DNA of 10,915 nucleotides from Sulfurimonas sp. (GCA_027066935.1 JAMOMX010000246.1:1-10915); one strand, 5' to 3'; numbered from the stretch's first letter, positions 4,617 through 10,915 are shown. Made by a program: numbers and translations. The notes: a model not told the origin generated them from the sequence alone.

Positions 4617-7157
4617 TCAATCTATATTCTCACTAATAATATTAACTGGAGTAATTACTCCACTACTACCATCATAAGTAAATACTTTCCAAAATGTACC
4701 TAAACCATAATTTGGAACATAAAATGTTTTAATAAGCCCTTCTTCACTATATATATCTACTTTTGCACGAGAATTAATCAATGAACCTTGTACACTAGAT
4801 GAATCCTTAGCGCTATAATTATTTACATAATAAGTATAAACTCCCAAAAAGCTTTTATAGATAGTAATAGTCTCTGGACCTTCTGTTTTTGAGGTATCTT
4901 CAGTATTAAGATCAGTTCTGTCAATATCAAGTTTACAATATGGAGCAGAATATTCTGTCCCTCTTTTATCCCAATAAACCATATATTCAGCACCGTCAAT
5001 TTGAGGCGTTAATAACACAGAGTCTAAATCACCCGGTAAACTACCCCATGATAATACAATTCTAATTTCTCCAGATATAATAGTAGGTGTAATCGATACA
5101 TTTTGCTGATCTGTTGTATGTTGACCTATTATCAATACATCAAAATATGTTGTTGTATATCCTATCTTATTAACTTCTACAGTATAATTACCTGCCGGTA
5201 AACTAACACTATATTGACCTTGCAAATCTGATGTCATACTGTGTACAATACTACCATCTTTAACATTGATACCTTTTCTAAAATTCAATTGTACATTTTC
5301 TATAATTGAACCATCTTTTGCATCATAAATAAACCCTTTAGCGATACCATCTCCTGCACGATCTTCTGGAATTTGTCTAAGCCTAGATATATTTGTTATT
5401 TCATTATAAGTAACATGTACATGTATTGTTTCTGGTATATAAGCTATTGCATTTATATTAAGTATATAATCACCTTCTGAAAGTACTATCTCATATTCAC
5501 CACTACTTGAAGTAGCTTTTGTGAGAATTTTATTTCCATCTTTATATACATTTACAGTTGCATTTTGAATAGGATTTTTAGTTATTGCATCTTGTACAAA
5601 TCCATTAATTGTACCTGAATTTATTATATCCTCTGCAATTATATTTATAGAAAAACCATAAATATTTACCGCATCAAGTTTAGAATAATCTCCTATAAAC
5701 AACTCATATTCTCCCGGCTGAACAAATCTAGGGATTGTTACTTGAAGTGAACTGTCAGAATGATAACTTAATGAAATATTATTATACCATCGATTTTCAT
5801 CTCTACTATATAATGATATTACTTGTTGAGATATATTATTAAATCCTGTACCATAAATATTTATACTACTACCTACTACTATCGAACTAGGAGAAATTGA
5901 TGAGATAACATAGGAAAAAGGCACTAACATAAAACCTTCCCTATCATTTTGAACACTTTTACTACTAATAGCAACAACATTAACACCTTCTGTTTCAACC
6001 TTTTGACAACCATATTTAAAATTTTGACAATCTCGACGCTCTTTTATAGTCCAATGTAAAGGAAGGCTTTCTTTCGCTTTTTCAGTAGAAACTCCAGATT
6101 GTGCCAATTTATTAATAAATGGTGTTGTAAACTCTTTGGTTTGTATATTATACTGTGTTGTATTGTCATAGCTTAGATAAAAAGCTGCGCCATGACTAAT
6201 AAATGCTTCTGCAATGGGTCTTTTCCCATTATTTAGTGCCTCACCCGTGTGACATGCATCAATATGAACATAGCTATTTGGCAAAGAGTCTGTTTTAGGA
6301 TACTGATGATTGATATATTTACTAGTCACATAAAGCGTACCATCTGAGAACATTCCAACACCCGGCTGTTTATAAAAATTTAATAATTCTATTGAAGGGG
6401 TATTATTGATATTATACTCTACCCCAGTACCAAATGCATTCCAACCACTTTTTTTATTTATACCTCCATGTGTATTGATATAAATAACATCATATTTATC
6501 AAATGAATTAATATAGTTAATAATATTTTTATCAAATGTAGTAGCCGAAACTCCACACATCTCTTTATCTACAACAAAATCAACAGCATATCCTGCATTT
6601 TCCAAAGATCTTTTTATAGGACATAAATCTTCACCAAAATCTTTTTGAAAGCCAGATAATATAAGCGCTTTATGATTTCCTGTTGGTGAAACTCTTCGCA
6701 ATTTTTTTAGTTGATTTTTATTTGCTAATAATTTTTCTTTATTTATACTAGAAATGTTTTTATCTTTTTTACGATTTTGATTGGTTTTTGGTGTATTTCT
6801 ATACTCTGCATCTAACAGCACAACAACCGGTTCACCTTTTTTTAAATAGATAAAAATTGCATTTGAAACTACATCTACCGCAATTACATCAGGATTTTTT
6901 TGTAAATCATTGATAGCTCTTTGGATTGCTTCTTCTATGCTAACTGTACGCTTATACTGATTCAGTATGGATGTAAACTGATTAGAGATAGAAGATGCCT
7001 GTTTCAAATATTTTTCAGCCTCTTGAATACTCGAATAAGGTATTACTTGTGGAACAAAACCCCAAACTTCATATTTGTTATTTTGCTCATTCTTAACAAC
7101 ATCGCCACCACAACCAACTAATACAATAGTTAAAAAAATCAATAATAAAAATCTCAT
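4617..7157 (-). CDS. Large lipoprotein with a caspase-like protease core
   Basis: This gene encodes 846 residues. Residues 1-16 are a lipoprotein signal with C16 in LVGC. Residues 27-120 are a small N-terminal region. Residues 160-400 look like a clan CD (caspase/gingipain-type) fold: a hydrophobic strand and KYDVIYINTHGG give the candidate histidine H230, and SYVHIDACHTGEA gives the candidate cysteine C302. An IPT/TIG-like domain follows (about 417-505, ISPSSIVVGSSINIYGTGF). Two carboxypeptidase regulatory-like repeats come next (about 515-582 and 604-675; GEYEIVLSEGDY, GQYSVSLPAGNY). The C-terminus (695-780, IVLSWGSLPGDLDS) resembles YfaP/DUF2135. It is likely a surface-anchored protease acting outside the cytoplasm; the substrate is unknown. 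AAGGAGG precedes the start and copy 4 of the tandem promoter lies upstream. Confidence 0.8.
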   Translation of the reverse strand: MRFLLLIFLTIVLVGCGGDVVKNEQNNKYEVWGFVPQVIPYSSIQEAEKYLKQASSISNQFTSILNQYKRTVSIEEAIQRAINDLQKNPDVIAVDVVSNAIFIYLKKGEPVVVLLDAEYRNTPKTNQNRKKDKNISSINKEKLLANKNQLKKLRRVSPTGNHKALILSGFQKDFGEDLCPIKRSLENAGYAVDFVVDKEMCGVSATTFDKNIINYINSFDKYDVIYINTHGGINKKSGWNAFGTGVEYNINNTPSIELLNFYKQPGVGMFSDGTLYVTSKYINHQYPKTDSLPNSYVHIDACHTGEALNNGKRPIAEAFISHGAAFYLSYDNTTQYNIQTKEFTTPFINKLAQSGVSTEKAKESLPLHWTIKERRDCQNFKYGCQKVETEGVNVVAISSKSVQNDREGFMLVPFSYVISSISPSSIVVGSSINIYGTGFNNISQQVISLYSRDENRWYNNISLSYHSDSSLQVTIPRFVQPGEYELFIGDYSKLDAVNIYGFSINIIAEDIINSGTINGFVQDAITKNPIQNATVNVYKDGNKILTKATSSSGEYEIVLSEGDYILNINAIAYIPETIHVHVTYNEITNISRLRQIPEDRAGDGIAKGFIYDAKDGSIIENVQLNFRKGINVKDGSIVHSMTSDLQGQYSVSLPAGNYTVEVNKIGYTTTYFDVLIIGQHTTDQQNVSITPTIISGEIRIVLSWGSLPGDLDSVLLTPQIDGAEYMVYWDKRGTEYSAPYCKLDIDRTDLNTEDTSKTEGPETITIYKSFLGVYTYYVNNYSAKDSSSVQGSLINSRAKVDIYSEEGLIKTFYVPNYGLGTFWKVFTYDGSSGVITPVNIISENID

Positions 7158-7183
7158 AAATTCCTCCTTTTTTATGATAATAA

Positions 7184-7214
7184 ATTATACTAACTTTAAA
7201 TTGGATTTTTTGGA
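7184..7214 (-). promoter_or_regulatory. Tandem-TCCAAT promoter, copy 4
   Basis: On the minus strand TCCAAA (7214-7209) and TCCAAT (7205-7200) are followed by 10 bp and TATAAT at 7189-7184. A third TCCAA lies 7 bp further upstream (7221-7217). The caspase-like lipoprotein starts at 7157 behind AAGGAGG, about 20 bases after the predicted transcript start. Confidence 0.75.
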
Positions 7215-7295
7215 TTTTGGATTATAAATCTAAATTAAGCAATTATTAAAAGCTTTTATATAAAGATATAGATATACTTTTGTTTAAGTATGGTT

Positions 7296-7341
7296 TTATA
7301 TTTCAGCTCAACTTTTAAAATTATATTAAGCTGAAATATAA
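7296..7341. repeat. 13-bp inverted repeat in the 7.3-kb intergenic region
   Basis: TTATATTTCAGCT at 7296-7308 is perfectly complementary to AGCTGAAATATAA at 7329-7341, with a 20-base loop. It could form a stable hairpin in either transcript or serve as a two-site operator. No U-run follows on the minus strand, so it is not a standard terminator in that direction. Confidence 0.6.
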
Positions 7342-7384
7342 GGAGTTGAAAATATTTTGAGCAACAGCAAATATATTTGCTGTT
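7296..7384 (-). ncRNA. Candidate small RNA from the orphan promoter
   Basis: A complete tandem-TCCAAT promoter (copy 5, 7391-7421) fires into this stretch on the minus strand. There is no ATG on that strand between 7390 and 7200, so a protein product is unlikely. The predicted RNA would begin at or near a perfect 22-base palindrome (7384-7363) and then contain the 13-bp hairpin at 7341-7296. It may end there or read on into the lipoprotein gene as a long structured leader. No known RNA family is recognised. Confidence 0.25.
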
Positions 7385-7390
7385 ATTTTT
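7363..7390 (+). terminator. Palindromic hairpin with a T tract
   Basis: The 22-base perfect palindrome at 7363-7384 (arms AACAGCAAATA and TATTTGCTGTT) is followed on the plus strand by atttttatta, which has the form of a rho-independent terminator. No plus-strand gene ends just upstream, so it may serve an unrecognised short transcript, or be a 5' hairpin of the minus transcript from copy 5. Confidence 0.45.
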
Positions 7391-7421
7391 ATTATAGTCT
7401 CTTTTTATTGGATTTATTGGA
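7391..7421 (-). promoter_or_regulatory. Tandem-TCCAAT promoter, copy 5 (no gene downstream)
   Basis: On the minus strand TCCAAT at 7421-7416 and 7412-7407, a 10-bp spacer, and TATAAT at 7396-7391 match the other copies exactly. No ORF with a start follows before copy 4, about 180 bp on. The outer TCCAAT is also one arm of a palindrome ATTGGAT-taactt-ATCCAAT (7416-7435). Confidence 0.7.
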
Positions 7422-7439
7422 TTAACTTATCCAATTTTT

Positions 7440-7550
7440 TTACTCTTTCGGTAAACTCATATCATACATTTTACCAAGTCCTATAACTATACTTTTTAAA
7501 TTACTTGAAATCAAACATACAATTATATAATAAAAAATGTTGAATTTTCT
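7440..7550 (-). pseudogene. Possible C-terminal remnant of an unknown gene
   Basis: An open minus-strand frame of about 37 codons ends with TAA at 7442-7440. It reads IIVCLISSNLKSIVIGLGKM and then YDMSLPKE, the look of a protein C-terminus with one hydrophobic helix. It has no start codon with a ribosome site at its upstream end and is abutted there by the oppositely directed copy 6 promoter. An internal ATG behind AGGA could make a 9-residue peptide. This may be a chance frame in AT-rich DNA. Confidence 0.2.
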
Positions 7551-7565
7551 ATTTTTTATTCAAAA

Positions 7566-7596
7566 TCCAATAAATCCAATTTCATTTTACTAAAAT
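7566..7596 (+). promoter_or_regulatory. Tandem-TCCAAT promoter, copy 6
   Basis: TCCAAT at 7566-7571 and 7575-7580, a 10-bp spacer, and TAAAAT at 7591-7596. The barrel gene's ATG at 7626 follows after a leader of about 23 bases carrying AAGGAG. Confidence 0.77.
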
Positions 7597-7625
7597 TCTC
7601 TTACAAATTAAAAAAGGAGAACAAA

Positions 7626-8432
7626 ATGAAGTCAACTAGAAAAATATTTTTTTCGTTGTGTGTAGTAAGCAGTTTAGCATGGGGATATAGCGATACAGTA
7701 TATAAAGTTCAACAACAACTTAGTGAACTTGGATATAGAGTATCAGTAGATGGCAATCTAGGAAAAGGAACAGCTAGAGCTATCCGACAATATCAAGAGG
7801 ACAATGGTCTTAGAATAAATGGTAAAGTTACAAACGAACTTCTTAGCAATTTAGGAGTTAGTAGAGGATCACAAGCCGTAAAAGAAAAAACAACAACAAA
7901 CTATAACCAACAAAGTAGTACTAGTAACAATGAGGGCAGTTTTTTTGATGGTTTAGGAAATGGAAGTCTAACAAAAAATCTTAAAAATGGCAAATATCAA
8001 GTAGGATTTTTAGCTGCCTGGCCCACATATGGACTAAGTTTGAAAATGGACTACTCAAATAAAATGACATTTGAAGTAGTTGCAGCACCTCTTGGTACTT
8101 TTAGTATCTACTCTGCAAAAGTAAACTATTACCTAAGTAAACAACGAAAATACAATACTTATGCTTATGCAAATGGAGGAGTCGGTATATACGAATACCA
8201 AGGGTTAGGAACATATGACTGGAACACAGGAACTTATAAAGGCGGTTCAGAAACAGAAACCGTACCTATGTTTGGTGCAGGAGTTGGTTTAGAATGGAGC
8301 TGGAGAGAGTTTTTAGGACAAGATTTTCCTAATCTATACAGTACTATTGAATTTGGTTATGCAAATCTAAGCTTTGATTATTATAATTTTGGTGGTCTCA
8401 TTTACGGTGGTGGTATATACTATAAATTTTAA
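7626..8432 (+). CDS. Peptidoglycan-binding, outer-membrane beta-barrel protein
   Basis: This 268-residue protein has a signal peptide (1-20, ending SSLAWG). Residues 23-77 match PG_binding_1 (VYKVQQQLSELGYRVSVDGN, then ARAIRQYQEDNGL, NGKVTNELL), which binds peptidoglycan in the periplasm. A low-complexity linker (80-118) leads to about 150 residues of alternating aromatic/glycine beta-strands (QVGFLAAWPTYGLSLKMDY, ending GGLIYGGGIYYKF). The terminal phenylalanine is the usual BAM recognition end, so a small outer-membrane barrel of about eight strands is likely. The barrel-plus-wall-binding logic resembles OmpA with the order reversed. A terminator follows at 8443, so it is monocistronic. Confidence 0.83.
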   Translation: MKSTRKIFFSLCVVSSLAWGYSDTVYKVQQQLSELGYRVSVDGNLGKGTARAIRQYQEDNGLRINGKVTNELLSNLGVSRGSQAVKEKTTTNYNQQSSTSNNEGSFFDGLGNGSLTKNLKNGKYQVGFLAAWPTYGLSLKMDYSNKMTFEVVAAPLGTFSIYSAKVNYYLSKQRKYNTYAYANGGVGIYEYQGLGTYDWNTGTYKGGSETETVPMFGAGVGLEWSWREFLGQDFPNLYSTIEFGYANLSFDYYNFGGLIYGGGIYYKF

Positions 8433-8442
8433 AATTTTTACG

Positions 8443-8474
8443 AAAGTTAGCAATACTATCAGTTGCTAACTTTT
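8443..8474 (+). terminator. Rho-independent terminator of the barrel gene
   Basis: AAAGTTAGCAA (8443-8453) pairs with TTGCTAACTTT (8463-8473) around a 9-base loop and ends in TTTT. It lies 11 bases after the stop codon and just before copy 7 of the promoter, separating the barrel gene from the SLOG unit. Confidence 0.8.
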
Positions 8475-8480
8475 ACTAAA

Positions 8481-8511
8481 TCCAAATAATCCAAATAAAT
8501 TGTACTACAAT
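8481..8511 (+). promoter_or_regulatory. Tandem-TCCAAA promoter, copy 7
   Basis: TCCAAA at 8481-8486 and 8490-8495 (9-bp period), a 10-bp spacer, and TACAAT at 8506-8511. It drives the SLOG/TPR pair. The leader, about 45 bases, is longer than for other copies and contains an A/T-rich AAATT...AATTT stretch. Confidence 0.72.
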
Positions 8512-8562
8512 TATTTCCTATAAAAATTGAAATTTTTTTAAAACAAATTTATGGAGAAAACT

Positions 8563-9108
8563 ATGAATACAAAAACTTACTACAAAATAGGCATAACAGG
8601 TCACAGAGATCTTCTGCCTTCGCAAAAAGAGGAAAACCTTATCATATTAAAAGGTTATCTTCTCAAAATAAAACGAGAACATCCAAAAAAAAAACTTCTC
8701 ATCCTAACACCTTTGGCAGATGGGGCAGACAGACTCATCTGCCAAGTAGCACTAGAACTAGGTTTTGATTATGATGTCATCTTACCAATGCCAAAAGAGC
8801 TTTACACCAAAGATTTTTCAAAAACTTCGCAAGAAGAGTTTAAACATTATCTAAAATACGCAAGAAAGATACAAACCATCAATCTATATGCAGGTAATAC
8901 CTTGGAGCTAATTTCTAACTACTCTATATTTAGAAATTTCCAATATCGTCAAGTTGGCAGAACAATAGTTGATATGGCAGATGAGATGATCATTATGAGT
9001 GATGGCATCCAAAATAACAAAATAGGAGGAACACAAGATATAGCAAACTATGCAAAATCATATGGTACAATTTTATATAAAGTACAGTGTGGTAGATTAT
9101 GTGCATAA
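8563..9108 (+). CDS. SLOG-superfamily nucleotide-binding-like protein
   Basis: From the ATG at 8563 the protein is 181 residues. An in-frame ATG at 8551 is less likely because GGAG at 8553-8556 is the ribosome site for 8563. It has a Rossmann-like SLOG (SMF/DprA-LOG) pattern: YYKIGITGHRDL (6-17), LLILTPLADGADRL (45-58), DVILPMP (71-77), then SQEEF, and a C-terminal DEMIIMSDG...GGTQDI (140-160). SLOG proteins bind or process nucleotides or their derivatives, and several families act as sensors or effectors in bacterial conflict systems. It is cytoplasmic with no signal peptide. It is followed 11 bp later by the TPR gene, forming a tight pair. The ligand is unknown. Confidence 0.75.
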   Translation: MNTKTYYKIGITGHRDLLPSQKEENLIILKGYLLKIKREHPKKKLLILTPLADGADRLICQVALELGFDYDVILPMPKELYTKDFSKTSQEEFKHYLKYARKIQTINLYAGNTLELISNYSIFRNFQYRQVGRTIVDMADEMIIMSDGIQNNKIGGTQDIANYAKSYGTILYKVQCGRLCA

Positions 9109-9119
9109 AGGATAAGAAA

Positions 9120-10610
9120 ATGACAAATTCCGCAATTCTTCAGTTTATCATAGAAGAACTTAGCAAATCTCAACTTAGCTGGGATGGAGATAAAGAACTG
9201 TTTGAATTAATATGCGCACCTCTATCTTATGGAGATAATATCTACAAAAAATGCAAAAATGCAAAACAAACTATACTTGACATTTTTAATCAAAAAGATG
9301 AATTTGATGAAAAAAAATTTAATTCTTTGGCTAACAACATCATTTGTGGTGAAAATAAAGCAAAACATATACAAAGTCTTTTAGATTTTCTAAAGGAGCA
9401 AATTTTATTTTTAAATATATCTACTGATGTAGATATAAATCAATTAATCCAAAAAATCCCATGTAAAAAAGAAGGTGAAAAAAGTTACAAAAGCAATTTT
9501 GGTAACTGGAAAAATGGTAACACTGATAGAATCAACCGTCGGGAAGTTAAACAAAGAATTGAGCAAAATTTCTATTTTTCGCCATCACTTTGGGATCAAG
9601 GTGAATATACCATCAAACAAACAATCAGAGAAGGCATTGCACAATTTATTAAAAAACAGACACAAGAAATTGAGGAAATCAACAATCTCTTTGAGGAAAT
9701 AAGAAGAGAGTTTAATATGAAAAATAGCATTACAACAGATGAGATAAAAGAGTTGGAAAATATAGAAGATATGACACAAACTCAAGTAATGGAGTATATC
9801 TCTAAACACTACCCTTTAAAAAAACATCGTTCACAAGAGTTTATACAAAAGATGATTCCTATACTCTACAAGAAAGGCTACTATGAACTACTTCTAGATG
9901 ACGTTATCCAAGCACTAGATATACATTTGCAAGATAGTAATCATATCAAAAAAATCAAAGCTAATATCTATGGTAGTTCCATTATGGGAGAATACCTAAA
10001 AGCTTTTAATATTTTATCATTAATTGAGTCAGACGATGATACAGAGATAGTTGATATGCGTACAGAGGCTATTTCAAATATCAGAAGACATTATCTAAGT
10101 GATATAACTATTGACAAAGAGCAAAAAAAATATATTATTGATATGCTCAAAGTATACTATAAAAATACCTTTGAACTTAACAATACTTTTCACTACTATC
10201 CAGCTATCAACTTGGTATATATACTAATTATCGAATCTATACTTTTTGATAATGAACAAAAAAAACAAAAACTTAGCAAAACCATAAACAACATCTATGA
10301 AAAATGTAAACCTTCTATCCTTGCAGATCAAAAAAGTGACAATCTCCAAAATAGATACTATGCAAATATCACTGAACTAGAGTTTATGCTTTTAAGAGGT
10401 ACAAGAAGCCCTATCGCTGAATTGGAGCGATTTTTAGAATTAGAAGAGAAGTGTATCCCTTTAAGTGAACTCTCACGCACGCAAAGACAGATGCAATTTT
10501 TTGTAGATACCATCACCAATCTACATAGTCTTAACAATCCAATTTTAGAGAAAATACAAAGAGCGATAGAGGTGATTGATGATTTTATTGAATTTAGAGG
10601 GAAAGTCTAA
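9120..10610 (+). CDS. TPR / TRAFs-binding (DUF4071)-like partner protein
   Basis: Starting at the ATG of 9120, chosen because AAAGGA at 9107-9112 is correctly spaced, it encodes 496 residues. An upstream ATG at 9099 lies inside the SLOG gene and lacks a site. No signal peptide or membrane segment is seen. Residues 1-115 are mostly helical and unrecognised. Residues 140-215 are a charged helical region. Residues 235-490 are a TPR-like superhelix; its YYKNTFELNNTFHYYPAINL (346-365) resembles the conserved Y.G/A-IN core of MAP3K TRAFs-binding (DUF4071) domains. Such domains occur in predicted bacterial immune and signalling proteins. The similarity is from memory and remote. It probably acts with the SLOG protein as scaffold or effector. 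Confidence 0.6.
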   Translation: MTNSAILQFIIEELSKSQLSWDGDKELFELICAPLSYGDNIYKKCKNAKQTILDIFNQKDEFDEKKFNSLANNIICGENKAKHIQSLLDFLKEQILFLNISTDVDINQLIQKIPCKKEGEKSYKSNFGNWKNGNTDRINRREVKQRIEQNFYFSPSLWDQGEYTIKQTIREGIAQFIKKQTQEIEEINNLFEEIRREFNMKNSITTDEIKELENIEDMTQTQVMEYISKHYPLKKHRSQEFIQKMIPILYKKGYYELLLDDVIQALDIHLQDSNHIKKIKANIYGSSIMGEYLKAFNILSLIESDDDTEIVDMRTEAISNIRRHYLSDITIDKEQKKYIIDMLKVYYKNTFELNNTFHYYPAINLVYILIIESILFDNEQKKQKLSKTINNIYEKCKPSILADQKSDNLQNRYYANITELEFMLLRGTRSPIAELERFLELEEKCIPLSELSRTQRQMQFFVDTITNLHSLNNPILEKIQRAIEVIDDFIEFRGKV

Positions 10611-10647
10611 TAAAAACCCCCAATAAATTCTAAATACTTTAACTAAA
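10611..10647 (+). other. Short spacer after the SLOG/TPR unit
   Basis: Between the TPR gene stop and promoter copy 8 there is a CCCCC run but no stem-loop with a T tract, so I see no terminator for the unit; transcription may read into the short ORF at 10711. Confidence 0.4.
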
Positions 10648-10678
10648 TCCAAAAAATCCAATTTATAATATATATCAT
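10648..10678 (+). promoter_or_regulatory. Tandem-TCCAA(A/T) promoter, copy 8
   Basis: TCCAAA at 10648-10653 and TCCAAT at 10657-10662, a 10-bp spacer, and TATCAT at 10673-10678. The spacer also contains TATAAT, but off register. AAGGAGG and the ATG at 10711 follow. Confidence 0.7.
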
Positions 10679-10710
10679 TCTACTTGTAATCACAAACAAG
10701 GAGGAAGATT

Positions 10711-10779
10711 ATGAAAAAGATTAGAAATATTTCATTGGCACTAGCATTAATTCCAGTTATACCTCTCCCAATATTTTAA
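10711..10779 (+). pseudogene. Signal-peptide-only ORF of 22 codons
   Basis: It starts behind a strong AAGGAGG and reads MKKIRNISLALALIPVIPL and then PIF before TAA at 10777-10779: a positively charged start and hydrophobic core with no mature protein. Promoter copy 8 lies upstream with normal spacing. No continuation of an exported protein is evident in the other frames up to the window end. It is most simply a gene whose body has been lost, as at 159. A short secreted or membrane peptide is the alternative. Confidence 0.45.
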
Positions 10780-10860
10780 AACCATAAATGGCACATAAGT
10801 AATAAAACATAACTATAACAATCTCAAAATTGATAGTAATGAATTACTCCCAAATCATAG

Positions 10861-10888
10861 TTTTGATAGTATTGCAATACTATCAAAA
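10861..10888 (-). terminator. 28-bp perfect palindrome, likely terminator
   Basis: The palindrome has arms TTTTGATAGTATT and AATACTATCAAAA around a central GC. It lies just after a minus-strand TAG (10894-10892), as expected of a terminator for a gene entering from the right; its A/T-rich arms would provide the U-run in either direction. It shares the 12-mer GCAATACTATCA with the terminator loop at 8450-8461. Confidence 0.5.
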
Positions 10889-10891
10889 TCA

Positions 10892-10915
10892 CTACTTCTC
10901 ACTCAAAGCCAAAGC
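10892..10915 (-). CDS. Possible C-terminus of a minus-strand gene (partial)
   Basis: One minus-strand frame from the window edge reads ALALSEK and stops at TAG 10894-10892, four bases before the palindromic terminator. The fragment is too short to identify; the call rests on the adjacent hairpin. Confidence 0.3.
   Translation of the reverse strand, partial: ALALSEK

Noticed and set aside
6921..7121. Plus-strand ORF of 66 codons
   Set aside because: It is antisense to the N-terminus of the caspase-like lipoprotein gene, with no promoter or ribosome site.
7290..7334. 14-codon leader peptide starting at ATG 7290
   Set aside because: No ribosome site precedes it and it overlaps one arm of the 13-bp inverted repeat.
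9475..9809. Two ORFs inside the TPR gene
   Set aside because: They are shadows in other frames of the 9120-10610 gene with no start signals.
194..10678. TCCAAT repeats as integron attC sites or cassette boundaries
   Set aside because: They have no core/inverse-core pairing, no integrase is present, they occur on both strands, and every copy is phased to a -10 box; a promoter explains them better.
194..10678. Repeats as a CRISPR array
   Set aside because: The units are 6 bp at irregular intervals of hundreds to thousands of bases with genes between them; no spacers and no cas genes.

Overview
The window is a very AT-rich stretch (by eye around 30% GC) that looks like an accessory region of a Campylobacterota-type genome. 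The evidence is low GC, purine-rich AGGAG ribosome sites, short leaders, TATAAT/TACAAT -10 boxes without a normal -35 box, and DUF1566 and PEGA envelope proteins. The lineage is an inference. Most proteins are exported (lipoproteins, signal-peptide proteins, one outer-membrane barrel). Mixed in are toxin-antitoxin genes, an IS30-family transposase end and several broken genes.

Layout. 1-228: the 3' end of an IS30-family transposase, then a minus-strand gene start (159) that the IS appears to have cut, with its promoter intact. 229-3866 (all minus): an exported TPR-like protein; an NlpC/P60-like lipoprotein and an exported coiled-coil protein, probably downstream of a complete hicBA module; and two tandem DUF1566 proteins, one with a PEGA domain. 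3983-4481: a small plus-strand gene whose 3' half runs antisense through brnA, with a decapitated brnT just upstream of brnA. 4617-7157 (minus): an 846-residue lipoprotein with a caspase-like His/Cys core, an IPT/TIG-like domain, two carboxypeptidase-regulatory-like repeats and a YfaP/DUF2135-like C-terminus. 7158-7625: a dense regulatory interval with three promoters and strong hairpins. 7626-8432 (plus): a peptidoglycan-binding plus beta-barrel protein with a terminator. 8563-10610 (plus): a two-gene unit encoding a SLOG-fold protein and a TPR/TRAFs-binding-like protein, a candidate conflict module. 10611-10915: one more promoter driving a 22-codon signal-peptide-only ORF, then a 28-bp palindrome next to the probable end of a minus-strand gene.

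The strongest unexplained signal is a promoter architecture found eight times with identical geometry: two copies of TCCAAT (or TCCAAA) at a 9-bp period, exactly 10 bp, then a TAnnAT-type -10 box, 31 bp in all. It lies on both strands. It stands before the caspase-like lipoprotein, the PG-binding barrel, the SLOG unit, the TPR-like exported gene, the small 3983 gene and two broken genes, and once before no gene at all. This suggests one dedicated regulator or sigma factor controlling a regulon of envelope and conflict genes. The toxin-antitoxin and DUF1566 genes lack it.
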